Below the pieces are notes generated by a model, which did no database searches, was not told where the DNA came from, and worked only from the letters and a program-made list of their open reading frames with translations. The translations under genes and the position numbers were made by a program. 64,000 nucleotides of DNA from Myxococcus stipitatus DSM 14675 (GTDB taxonomy: Bacteria > Myxococcota > Myxococcia > Myxococcales > Myxococcaceae): assembly GCF_000331735.1 (NCBI RefSeq), contig NC_020126.1, positions 9,985,501-10,049,500 on the forward strand. Direction: 5' to 3'. Positions 1 to 7,468 of this stretch are shown here, piece by piece; the stretch's first letter is position 1, and each line of letters opens with the position of its first letter.

Positions 1-288
1 GCCGCCCGCGCCCGCGTTGTTGACGAGGACGCGGGGCACGCCGAGCTTCGCCTCGAGCTGCTCGAGCGTCGCCGCCACGTCCTTCGCGTTGGAGATGTCG
101 CAGGGCATGGCCCACGCGCGCCCGCCGGCCGCGGTCAGCTGCTCCTGGAGGCGGGTGAGCAGCGCTGCATCACGCGCGAGCAGCGCCACCTCGAACCCCT
201 GGCGGGACAGCTCGGTGGCGATGGCGGCACCGATGCCACGGCTGGCTCCAGTGACGACGGCGACGGGGGACTGGGTTCGGGGCTGCAT
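1..288 (-). CDS. SDR family oxidoreductase (partial, N-terminal part)
   Basis: The gene runs off the left edge; the first 96 residues are present. They show a classical short-chain dehydrogenase start: a beta strand leading into the dinucleotide-binding motif TGASRGIG (about residues 14-21), an acidic turn (CDIS) and the NNAG motif near residue 92. The enzyme should be an NAD(P)(H)-dependent oxidoreductase; the catalytic Tyr/Lys lie outside the window. Its ATG shares one base with the TGA of the upstream SDR gene, so the two are probably translationally coupled. The substrate cannot be deduced. Confidence 0.9.
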   Translation of the reverse strand, partial: MQPRTQSPVAVVTGASRGIGAAIATELSRQGFEVALLARDAALLTRLQEQLTAAGGRAWAMPCDISNAKDVAATLEQLEAKLGVPRVLVNNAGAGG

Positions 289-959
289 CACAGGACTCCT
301 CGGGGCGGCACGAGGCGGACCTCGTCGACCCTGACGTTCAACGGTTTGGTGGCAATCTCCCAGATACACTGGGCCACGTCGTCCACGGAGAGCATGTCCG
401 TGGGACTGAACTCGGGGCGAGACTTCCAGAAGGACGTGTAGACGGCGCCCAGGGACACCAGCGTGGCGCGGATGGCGTGCGCCTGGCCCTCTTCGTTCAG
501 GACGCCGGTGAGGCCTCGGACGCCGTGCTTGCTGGCGGCGTAGGCCCCGTTCATGGGCAGCGTGAGGTGGTCGCTCACGGACCCGATGTGGATGAGCCTG
601 CCGCCCCCCGTGGCCCGCATCCGCCGGACCGCCTCGCGCGCGCAGAGGAACGTCCCGGTGAGGTTCACATCGAGCGTCTTCCTCCAGTCCTCCAGCGACG
701 TCTCGTGGACGGGCGTGAAGGCGCCGAAACCGGAGCAGTTGACGAGGACCGAGAGCGGGCCGAGCACGGACTCCGCCTTGCTGAACAGGGACACGACGGA
801 GTCCTCGCGCGTGACGTCGACGTACAGCGAGTCCGCGGTCTCGGCGTGGACGTCATTCGCGGCGCACAGCACGCGCAGACCTTCCGCGCGCAACTTCTGC
901 GTGACGGCGTGGCCGATGTCGCCCGTGCCTCCGACGACGATGACGTTCCGAGTGCTCAA
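288..959 (-). CDS. SDR family oxidoreductase
   Basis: A 223-residue short-chain dehydrogenase. It has a glycine-rich nucleotide motif GGTGDIG near the N-terminus, NCSG in place of the usual NNAG, a serine in GSVS, and the catalytic YAASK (YxxxK). Length and C-terminal strand fit classical SDRs. I start it at TTG (959), because AGGGAAGG lies 8 nt upstream and the reading frame before it lacks SDR-like sequence; longer in-frame starts exist upstream to 1187. It forms a two-gene SDR operon with the next gene, overlapping by one base. The substrate is unknown. Confidence 0.85.
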   Translation of the reverse strand: MSTRNVIVVGGTGDIGHAVTQKLRAEGLRVLCAANDVHAETADSLYVDVTREDSVVSLFSKAESVLGPLSVLVNCSGFGAFTPVHETSLEDWRKTLDVNLTGTFLCAREAVRRMRATGGGRLIHIGSVSDHLTLPMNGAYAASKHGVRGLTGVLNEEGQAHAIRATLVSLGAVYTSFWKSRPEFSPTDMLSVDDVAQCIWEIATKPLNVRVDEVRLVPPRGVL

Positions 960-1211
960 GCGGCGTGCCTTCCCTGGGCGTAGGTGGGTCCTCGAAGCCC
1001 GCGCGGAAGGTAGTACGGAAGGCGCGGGGAGATGTCCGCGGAAACGAGCGAACTGACGACACTCCCTCCCGGGCGTCAAAAGTCCGATGCGAAACGAGGG
1101 GTATCGCCAGCCTCGGGCACACCCGAGCCTGGGCGCATTGACGACGAGTCCCGGCTGGGGACTCATGCACTCGAAGTACGAATGCAACTCAAAGACAACA
1201 CAGGGGACATC

Positions 1212-1469
1212 ATGAAGCGAATGGGATGGGCGATTCTGCTGTCGACGTTCTTCGCGGTGGGCTGCGGTGGACCGACCGCCGACGGGGCTTCAACGGTCCA
1301 GGCTCCGAGCTCGCCCCAAGCCTTGTTGGACAATGGAGACGTCGAGACCTGTAGCGACAACAGCGAGGAGTGCAACCACCCCATCTGCCGCTGCAGGAGG
1401 AAGTGTCTGTCTGAATGTGGCGGCGTCTCCGAGTGCTACACCAACTGCAAGGCCAACTGTACGTTCTGA
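1212..1469 (+). CDS. small cysteine-rich lipoprotein, function unknown
   Basis: An 85-residue protein with a lipoprotein signal (MKRMGWAILLSTFFAVGC, lipobox AVGC, predicted lipidated Cys about residue 18). A short Ser/Ala-rich spacer follows, then a compact C-terminal domain of about 35 residues with eight cysteines in CxC, CxxxC and similar spacings. An AGGGG element lies 6-7 nt before the ATG. The cysteine pattern suggests a disulfide-knotted or metal-binding surface domain. I do not recognise the family. It is transcribed alone and followed by a strong hairpin. Confidence 0.7.
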   Translation: MKRMGWAILLSTFFAVGCGGPTADGASTVQAPSSPQALLDNGDVETCSDNSEECNHPICRCRRKCLSECGGVSECYTNCKANCTF

Positions 1470-1477
1470 CAAGGTTT

Positions 1478-1526
1478 GGGTGCGGGCATACCACCCGCCT
1501 CGCAGGGCGGATGCGGGCCCGCACCC
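1478..1526 (+). terminator. branched hairpin terminator
   Basis: Perfect 10-bp arms (GGGTGCGGGC at 1478-1487 and its complement at 1517-1526) enclose a second small hairpin (CCGCC/GGCGG, 1495-1510). It begins 8 nt after the small lipoprotein stop. No T-run is visible, as is common in GC-rich genomes. Confidence 0.65.
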
Positions 1527-1658
1527 AGGCATGTCAGTCCTGACCCTGTCTGTCCCGCCATGCGGGCCTGACGGAGATGGGCCTCGAATCCTCGCAACAA
1601 TCCCAGACGCACTCTGCTATACGGCCGCGCCGAAACCCTCACAAGAAGTGGAGATACC

Positions 1659-2996
1659 TTGGCGCGAAACCTTTCCAGGTCGGCGTTGGCCGTGCTTTTC
1701 ATTCCCAGCCTGCTGCTCACCGCCTGTGGCGAGGAGGACCTGGCGCGGAGTCACGGCGTGGACCCCGAGATGGACCGAGTCCCGGAGGAAGCCCCGCTTC
1801 GCGAGGGCTATGTCTGGAATGTGGAGAGGGAGAAGTACCTCCCGGTGACCTACGCCGAGGTGGATGGGCTGGCCATCCACGAGGGCGACATGGTCCTGGG
1901 AACGGTGAAGCAGATGGAGGCGCGGGTGCGCGAGGTGAAGGCCCTGGGGCTGGAGGCCTCGGGCCCTCGAGCGCAGGGCCTCGTCAAGACGGACCCGAAC
2001 TCCCGCTGGCCCACCCCCGTGGTGCCCTACACCATCGACTCAGGCGTCGCGAACCAGAATCGCATCCAGGACGCCATCAATCACTGGCATGGCCGGACCC
2101 ACATCCGGTTCGTGCTCCGCACGGCGAGCAACGCGGCGCAGTACCCTGACTATCTTCGCGTCCAGTCGGGCAGCGGGTGTTCCGCCAGCTACGGCCGACA
2201 GGGTGGCGAGCAGGGGATGTGGCTGGATGGAAGCTGCAGCACCGGCACCATCATCCATGAGTTCGCACACGTCCTGGGGCTCGACCACGAGCACAACCGC
2301 CAGGACCGGGACACCTACGTCATCATCCGCTGGGAGAACATGGTGGCGGGCGCGTCGGCCCACTTCCAGCAGAACAACAACGAGGACGACGACGCCTTCG
2401 GCTACGACTACGGCTCCATCATGCACTACGGGCCGATGCAGGGCTCGAGGAACGGGCGCCCCACCATCGAGGCCCGCGGTGGACAGTCCATCGGCCAGCG
2501 CGATGCGCTGAGCACCTTCGACGCGATCACCGTGACGCGGCTGTTCACCAGGACCTTCACCCTTCGGGCCCCGAGCGGCCACTACGTGGTGGCCGAAGGC
2601 GGTGGTGGCGGCACGGTCAACGCCAATCGTGTCGCGGTGGGCCCGTGGGAGCGGCTCCAGCTCGTGGACCTCGACGGCGGTGCGCTGATGACGGGCGACC
2701 TCGTCCAGCTCCAGACCATCAACGGCAACTATGTCCAGGCGGCGAACGGCGGCGGCTCGGGCGTGAATGCCAACCCCCTCGTGCCTGGCGAGTGGGAGAC
2801 CTTCCGCATCTGGAAGATGGGCGGCCCCACGGGAGAGCCCACCATCACCGCCAACGACATCGTGGTCGTCGGTACCTTCAGCGTCGGCTACCCCAAGTAC
2901 TGGGAGGCCGTGGGCGGCGGTGGCGCCGGAGTGCTGGCCCACACCGACGTCGGCAGCCTGGGCCCCTCGAACATGTTCACCGTCGGCTACCCCTGA
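1659..2996 (+). CDS. secreted M12A (astacin-like) zinc metalloprotease lipoprotein with C-terminal trefoil-like domain
   Basis: A 445-residue protein starting at TTG (1659) with a GTGGAG element 5 nt upstream. It has a lipoprotein signal ending in LLTAC (Cys about 23) and a propeptide-like stretch to about residue 110. The metalloprotease domain carries the astacin signature HEFAHVLGLDHEHNRQDRD (zinc ligands H200, H204, H210; catalytic E201) and the Met-turn SIMHYG (253-258). Residues about 295-445 hold glycine-rich repeats with NGNYVQAANGGG-type motifs resembling a fascin-like beta-trefoil, probably for substrate or carbohydrate binding. It likely acts as a cell-surface or vesicle protease in predation. 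A strong hairpin follows. Confidence 0.9.
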   Translation: MARNLSRSALAVLFIPSLLLTACGEEDLARSHGVDPEMDRVPEEAPLREGYVWNVEREKYLPVTYAEVDGLAIHEGDMVLGTVKQMEARVREVKALGLEASGPRAQGLVKTDPNSRWPTPVVPYTIDSGVANQNRIQDAINHWHGRTHIRFVLRTASNAAQYPDYLRVQSGSGCSASYGRQGGEQGMWLDGSCSTGTIIHEFAHVLGLDHEHNRQDRDTYVIIRWENMVAGASAHFQQNNNEDDDAFGYDYGSIMHYGPMQGSRNGRPTIEARGGQSIGQRDALSTFDAITVTRLFTRTFTLRAPSGHYVVAEGGGGGTVNANRVAVGPWERLQLVDLDGGALMTGDLVQLQTINGNYVQAANGGGSGVNANPLVPGEWETFRIWKMGGPTGEPTITANDIVVVGTFSVGYPKYWEAVGGGGAGVLAHTDVGSLGPSNMFTVGYP

Positions 2997-3044
2997 GCCC
3001 AGGGTCCGGGCGACACACGCGCGGACCGCCTCCCTGAAACGACT

Positions 3045-3084
3045 CTGGGGATTCAGCCCCGCCATGCGGTGACTGAATCCCCAG
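3045..3084. terminator. bidirectional hairpin terminator
   Basis: A perfect 12-bp inverted repeat (CTGGGGATTCAG at 3045-3056, CTGAATCCCCAG at 3073-3084) lies 48 nt after the metalloprotease stop. It would also have ended the original SIMPL gene, whose 3' end copy lies at 3113-3154. Confidence 0.8.
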
Positions 3085-3112
3085 GGGACCTGCGAGCGAG
3101 CGTCTCGCGGAA

Positions 3113-3154
3113 CTACTTCGCGGACTCGATGACGTAGATGAGCGTCACCTTCGC
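3113..3154 (-). repeat. left 42-bp direct repeat: displaced 3' end of the SIMPL-domain gene
   Basis: These 42 bases are identical and in the same orientation as 7427-7468, the last 13 codons plus stop of the SIMPL-domain gene (ending KVTLIYVIESAK). Identity stops exactly after the stop codon. Sequence upstream of the repeat in gene direction is unrelated to the SIMPL gene, so this is a 3' remnant, not a functional gene. The two copies bracket the toxin/immunity island and look like attachment-site copies or the footprint of a recombination event. Confidence 0.85.
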
Positions 3155-3333
3155 CAAGGCACCAGGAAACCCCAAGCAGGACGCGCTGTTACCCGCTGGT
3201 GCCTCGGTTTCGCTCGGAGACGTCATCCCGTCCCACTCCATGCTGTCCCCCGGTGTGCAGTCTCGTTCCATGATGGAGGGGCACACTGGGGACACACGGA
3301 GGCATCGGTGCCGACTCACCGGCCCCCGGGTGG

Positions 3334-3801
3334 TCAGGCTTCTTCGTCGGGGAGGAGTGTCCGTAGAAGTTCGTCGTCGGGGCCGAGTGGGCGCCAGCCA
3401 GCCGGAGGCGGCTTGGCAAGGAGCGAATCACTCGCCTGCCGCACGCGCGCTTCATGCGTTCCTGGGATGTACCCAGACCAGCGACCAAGCACCATTGCAA
3501 CCTCGAAGCGACTTGCATCATCCAAGACGGGCGGCCAGCCGTTGGGGAGTCCATCTCCCACTTCGCGCACGAGCACGTCTCGAACGAAGCGCGTGACTCT
3601 CTTGCTCTGCTCCGCCTCGTACAGCAGGCCACTCAACACCTGCACCGCAGCAACGTCGTTGCCCAACTCGTCGGTCAGGACGAACAGCGGGACAGCAGGG
3701 CGCGCCTCGGCAAAAGCAGTCAGCGAGTCGAATCCTCGCTCGCGGACGCGTTCGTACAGGCGTGCCTTGATGTCGCCCCGCCAAGCCCCTCCACTGCTCA
3801 T
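3334..3801 (-). CDS. putative immunity protein, paralogue of the neighbouring gene
   Basis: A 155-residue soluble, acidic protein. It aligns end to end with the product of 3895-4365: both share ARLYERVRERG, DSLTAFAEARP, a PxGWPxxxDD block and the C-terminal GWRP(L/M)GPDDELL. No catalytic motif or signal peptide is visible. It is the last gene of the island operon, 93 nt after its paralogue. A tandem duplication directly after a lipoprotein toxin is typical of immunity genes; I infer that each copy neutralises a toxin variant. The family is not named with confidence. Confidence 0.65.
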   Translation of the reverse strand: MSSGGAWRGDIKARLYERVRERGFDSLTAFAEARPAVPLFVLTDELGNDVAAVQVLSGLLYEAEQSKRVTRFVRDVLVREVGDGLPNGWPPVLDDASRFEVAMVLGRWSGYIPGTHEARVRQASDSLLAKPPPAGWRPLGPDDELLRTLLPDEEA

Positions 3802-3894
3802 CGCCTACTCCCCAGCCTGACGTCCAGATTGACTAGTGGCGGCACTACAACGCGACACCCCGCCTCACCAACTGGCGGGGCCGCCATCTCCGGG

Positions 3895-4365
3895 TCAGGC
3901 TGCGTCATCGGGAAGGAGAATGAGGAGTAGCTCATCGTCGGGGCCCATCGGACGCCAACCGGGCGGCGGCGGGTTTGTGCGAAGCGCATCTCTGGCTTGC
4001 TTCACGCGCGCCTCATGAGTCTCCGGGGTGTAGCTACTCCAGCGAGCGAGGGCTTGGGCAACATCGAATCGGTTTGTGTCGTCCCGTACAGAGGGCCACC
4101 CAGTTGGGAGGCTCGCATGCAATTCGCGCACGAACTGCCCACGCACCAAGCGAGTGACCTGATGGTTTCGCTCCGCTTCAGCTACGAGTCCACTGAACAC
4201 CTGCACTCCGGCAACATCGTCAGGGCCCAGTTCCTCAGCCAGTGCCACGAGCGAAGCAGTCGGGCGTGCCTCGGCAAATGCGGTCAGCGAATCGTAGCCG
4301 CGCTCTCGGACGCGCTCATACAGCCGGGCCTTCCAGTTCCCCTGCCATGAACGCCCGTCGGTCAT
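3895..4365 (-). CDS. putative immunity protein for the upstream lipoprotein toxin
   Basis: A 156-residue cytosolic-type protein without signal peptide, paralogous to the next gene (3334-3801). Its ATG overlaps the toxin stop codon in an ATGA arrangement, so toxin and putative immunity protein are translationally coupled and should be made in fixed ratio. Its position directly after a TIGR02269/DUF2380 lipoprotein matches the toxin-immunity order of sit loci in Myxococcus. The role is inferred from position; no motif in the protein itself proves it. Confidence 0.7.
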   Translation of the reverse strand: MTDGRSWQGNWKARLYERVRERGYDSLTAFAEARPTASLVALAEELGPDDVAGVQVFSGLVAEAERNHQVTRLVRGQFVRELHASLPTGWPSVRDDTNRFDVAQALARWSSYTPETHEARVKQARDALRTNPPPPGWRPMGPDDELLLILLPDDAA

Positions 4366-5897
4366 CGGCGCGTCCCCTTCATGAACTTCATCGGGATGTC
4401 GTACTCCTTCAAGTATCCCGCGATGAGCCTCAAGATCTCGTTCCGCGTCAACCTCTGGCCGTTTTCGGCCTCAGCCTCCCGCAGCACCTTCATGATCATC
4501 CGGTTCCATTCCCCGGGCCATGTGCGACCCAACCTCCAGTTCCCCCCTCCGTGAATTGCCTCGTGGTGGAACCTCTCCAGGCGGACACAGAACTGGTCGA
4601 TGTCCATGTCGCCCTTGAAGCCCCGTTGCTCGAACCACTCCCGGTGCTCTTTCGGCATGACGTGGTGCTTCGGGGCCTCGGACATTCCCGCGCCCGCCTT
4701 CCCCGTCACATGCATCCCCCTCACCTCCGGACTGTCGCCCAGTGCATCGCGCACTCCCTGGGGCAAGTCCTGATACGCCTGCGCCATCATCACCTGTCCG
4801 CCGTGGATGCGGATGGCCGCGTTGACGGCTGGAAGGGAGATGACGCCCACCTGCACAAGCCTCCGCATCATCTCCACCCACTCCGCGGAGACGACGATGC
4901 GCGAGCCCATCATGACGCCCTCCGACCCCATCGCGAGGCTCATGCCGAGCGTCACCGGTGCGGCCGGGGGCAGTCGAGGGAGCGACATCTTCAGCGTGGA
5001 GATCATGGACACCATCTCCAGCACCTGCGCCGCCGTGAGCAGCTTCTCACCCACGCGCATGCTCTCGCGGGTCCGCGCTTGCAGCGCGGCATACTCACGG
5101 GTCAGCTTCCCCATCAACTCAGGCATCGCCGTGGCAGCGGCCTCCACTCGCTCCGGGTCGAGTGACTCCAGGTCCTTCAGCGTGGGCTCCATCAGTCGCT
5201 GCACCCGATGAAGGTCCACGAACAGCTTCTCGTCGCTGCACGCGAAGCAGTGCTTGATGATGGCGGCCGAGAGCTGGAGGAAGTCCACCCAGGTGGCCAG
5301 CAGCAGAGTCCCGAACATCGTGGCCTGGAGCTTGGGCCCCGTCATGCGGAGTACCCCCATCTCCATGTCCGGGTCGCCCACTTCCGAGGCCACCTCCGTC
5401 AGCCCGGTCGCACTCTCAAGCTCGCCACGGAGCCACGTCACTTGAGCGGAGCCATGCTCGACAAACCGGGAGAACAGGCCGTCGTCATTGAGGCTCTGCT
5501 CACCGAGCGCCCTGGGCCGATGGGCCGCCAACTTCGTGAAGGTCCCTTCAACACCATCCAGTGTGCCCTTCACTTCGTCGATGGCGTCGAGCACAGCCTG
5601 TCGCGGCGAAGCGCTGGCTTGGGCACTGCCCCCGACGGCTCCGGATGCGACCTTCGTTGCATCAATTCGCGCCCCCCCATGACGCACGAATCGCTGTCGC
5701 GGCCAGGAGCCCGCGATGGAGTTCGGAGACGGGTCGAAAGCCCCGGGGCGTTCGTCGCTCGCCATATCCACCCCCTCGGGAGGTGTTGCCACGCGCGGCG
5801 TGTAGTTCAGCGTGTGGCCACGCACGGGAGCATGAGGCACCGAGATGCATCCCGTGGTGAGCAAGGCCAGCGACAGCCACAGGGCGTTAGCGGACAT
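4362..5897 (-). CDS. TIGR02269/DUF2380 lipoprotein, SitA-like polymorphic toxin
   Basis: A 511-residue protein with a lipoprotein signal (MSANALWLSLALLTTGC, Cys17) and a long alpha-helical middle with two hydrophobic stretches around residues 190-350. The C-terminal domain of about 100 residues is rich in His and Trp: KHHVMP, WFEQRGF, HHEAIHGGGNW, WPGEWNR. This fits the myxobacterial paralogous lipoprotein family TIGR02269 (DUF2380), whose ending resembles HNH/AHH-type nucleases. Known SitA toxins are lipoproteins passed to siblings by TraAB-dependent outer-membrane exchange, with toxic C-termini. I start at 5897 because this places the signal peptide first. It overlaps the upstream gene by 11 bases and the immunity gene by 4. 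Confidence 0.8.
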   Translation of the reverse strand: MSANALWLSLALLTTGCISVPHAPVRGHTLNYTPRVATPPEGVDMASDERPGAFDPSPNSIAGSWPRQRFVRHGGARIDATKVASGAVGGSAQASASPRQAVLDAIDEVKGTLDGVEGTFTKLAAHRPRALGEQSLNDDGLFSRFVEHGSAQVTWLRGELESATGLTEVASEVGDPDMEMGVLRMTGPKLQATMFGTLLLATWVDFLQLSAAIIKHCFACSDEKLFVDLHRVQRLMEPTLKDLESLDPERVEAAATAMPELMGKLTREYAALQARTRESMRVGEKLLTAAQVLEMVSMISTLKMSLPRLPPAAPVTLGMSLAMGSEGVMMGSRIVVSAEWVEMMRRLVQVGVISLPAVNAAIRIHGGQVMMAQAYQDLPQGVRDALGDSPEVRGMHVTGKAGAGMSEAPKHHVMPKEHREWFEQRGFKGDMDIDQFCVRLERFHHEAIHGGGNWRLGRTWPGEWNRMIMKVLREAEAENGQRLTRNEILRLIAGYLKEYDIPMKFMKGTRR

Positions 5898-7209
5898 GGT
5901 CCACCCCCAGGCCCACCGAGGCGAAGGCGCCAGGTCGCAACGTCCCTTCGGCGGTGGGGAACAACAGCGTGCCGCCCGTCCCCATCGCGTAGAGGCTGCC
6001 TCCCAGGAATCTCCACCGGACTTCCACCGCTCCGAGGTAGCGCGCTCCGGGCATCCCAGCTCCAACCGCGAGCCCCTTCAACGACACCTGCAAGCAGCGC
6101 TCGAAGAGCTGCACCGCCACACGTCCGTCAACATCAGCGCGGCCCCACGAAAAGACTTCCGCCCCCATCGAGACGTTCAGGTGCTTGTTGGGCCCCCCGT
6201 AGCTGACGGCGTCCCACTCCACGATGGCCTCGCCGAACGCGGAGGAGCCGTCCGGGAAGTGAGCATCCGCGAGCGGCACGCCGTCAGGGCCCGCCGCCTG
6301 GAAGCGCGCCAGCTCGTAGTCCGCACCGAAGAAGCCTTGCCGGAAGCCTCCATGCTGGCGCCTCGCCTCCAGCCGAAGCCGCATGTTGAACCTGTCGGTG
6401 AGGTAGTCCACCCCGCCCCCCACGACAGCGCCCCACGCGCCGCCCTCGCCAGGACGACCGCCCCACCCGGCAAGCAAGTGGGCCTCGAGGTCGGAGCGCG
6501 CCACCACTATCGCCATCGCATCCAGGTGAGCCAACGTCACCGACGGCGCGCGGCCTCCAGCCTTCCCCCAGTCATGCACGGCGGACAGGGCCAGCGTGTA
6601 CCGCCCACCCTTCTCGGGCTGACCGAAGAAGATGTGCTCAACGTCCAGGGAGAACTCCGCCCCCACCAACCGAGCCCCCAGCACGTCTGACGCGAAGGCT
6701 TGGGTGTAGAGCGGCCCCAACGTGCCGGTGAAGATGCCTCCAGCCGGGTGGTAGTTCGGATGGGTCCGGTTGGAGTAGCGACGGACCAGATGACCCGAGA
6801 GAAGCTTGTGTTCCTCCAGCGGCCCGAACCAGACGCCCACGGGCGCGTCGTCCGAACCCAACAAGAGGCCGCGAACGAGCTGCCCCCAGTCCGAGAGCGT
6901 GTCCCAGTCCTCGCGACGCACGAGCGCGCCACCATCGCTCCCGCCCCACATCCGGAAGCGAACCGCAGCCCCCAGGTTGAGGCCGAGCTCGGGGCCACCG
7001 TCGAGGATGAAGGTGGGCTCAATCTGGATGAAGCCCTCGTCCGCCCCCGCACCAGCACGAGGCAACAGCGCGAGAGTCGTGACCTCCGCTCGCAGCAGGG
7101 AGTGCCACTGACGCTCGGAAGGCATCGACGAACTGGAGGAACGCGGTTCCTCACTCCCAGCCGTCATGGGAAACAGCAACAACAGCAACACGACCGCGCC
7201 ATCTCGCAT
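5887..7209 (-). CDS. putative outer-membrane/secreted partner protein of the toxin locus
   Basis: A 440-residue protein. The chosen ATG (7209) gives a signal peptide (MRDGAVVLLLLLFPMTAGS) followed by a region rich in alternating hydrophobic/polar strands (for example RLRLEARRQHGG and GAVEVRWRFLGGSLYAMG), suggesting a beta-barrel. It ends in an aromatic-poor strand, GLGVDHVR. It is first in the island operon and overlaps the toxin start by 11 bases. The order (this gene, lipoprotein toxin, immunity) parallels sitB-sitA-sitI, where SitB aids toxin delivery; that equivalence is inference from position only. Confidence 0.65.
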   Translation of the reverse strand: MRDGAVVLLLLLFPMTAGSEEPRSSSSSMPSERQWHSLLRAEVTTLALLPRAGAGADEGFIQIEPTFILDGGPELGLNLGAAVRFRMWGGSDGGALVRREDWDTLSDWGQLVRGLLLGSDDAPVGVWFGPLEEHKLLSGHLVRRYSNRTHPNYHPAGGIFTGTLGPLYTQAFASDVLGARLVGAEFSLDVEHIFFGQPEKGGRYTLALSAVHDWGKAGGRAPSVTLAHLDAMAIVVARSDLEAHLLAGWGGRPGEGGAWGAVVGGGVDYLTDRFNMRLRLEARRQHGGFRQGFFGADYELARFQAAGPDGVPLADAHFPDGSSAFGEAIVEWDAVSYGGPNKHLNVSMGAEVFSWGRADVDGRVAVQLFERCLQVSLKGLAVGAGMPGARYLGAVEVRWRFLGGSLYAMGTGGTLLFPTAEGTLRPGAFASVGLGVDHVR

Positions 7210-7362
7210 CGGCCCCCCAGGCTCCACGGACTGGACCTCGTCGAAGGTCAGCCGAATAGCATCGGGGTCTGACAACTTCCGACATCCATCACATTCTGAA
7301 CAATCTCAGAGGTTGAACCCCTGGACATCCAGGAACGCAAGGGGACGCACGCGAAAGAGAAA

Positions 7363-7395
7363 GGGGCCTCGAGCCAGACGACGGCTCGAGGCCCC
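7363..7395. terminator. strong bidirectional terminator
   Basis: Perfect 13-bp arms (GGGGCCTCGAGCC at 7363-7375, complement at 7383-7395) with a 7-nt loop. TTCTTC follows on the + strand and an A/G-rich stretch precedes it, which gives CTTTCTCTTT when read from the SIMPL side. It ends SIMPL transcription 31 nt after its stop and insulates the island operon. Confidence 0.85.
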
Positions 7396-7426
7396 TTCTT
7401 CATGGTCCAACGTCTGAAGACGCCAG

Positions 7427-7468
7427 CTACTTCGCGGACTCGATGACGTAGATGAGCGTCACCTTCGC
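7427..7468 (-). repeat. right 42-bp direct repeat within the SIMPL gene 3' end
   Basis: Identical to 3113-3154. This copy is the functional end of the SIMPL gene: 13 codons plus TAG. The two copies enclose about 4.27 kb containing the toxin/immunity genes. Confidence 0.85.

Larger units (their letters stand above)
2997..3333. other. intergenic region with terminator and gene remnant
   Basis: This 337-base gap holds the terminator (3045-3084) and the SIMPL 3' remnant (3113-3154). The remaining 180 bases up to the immunity gene show no convincing gene. A 68-codon frame (3113-3319) ends in the remnant but has no recognisable start region. Confidence 0.6.

Noticed and set aside
3113-3319. A 68-codon frame ending in KVTLIYVIESAK
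   Set aside because: Only its last 13 codons resemble a gene, and these are a copied 3' end. The upstream part has no recognisable domain, start signal or sensible composition.
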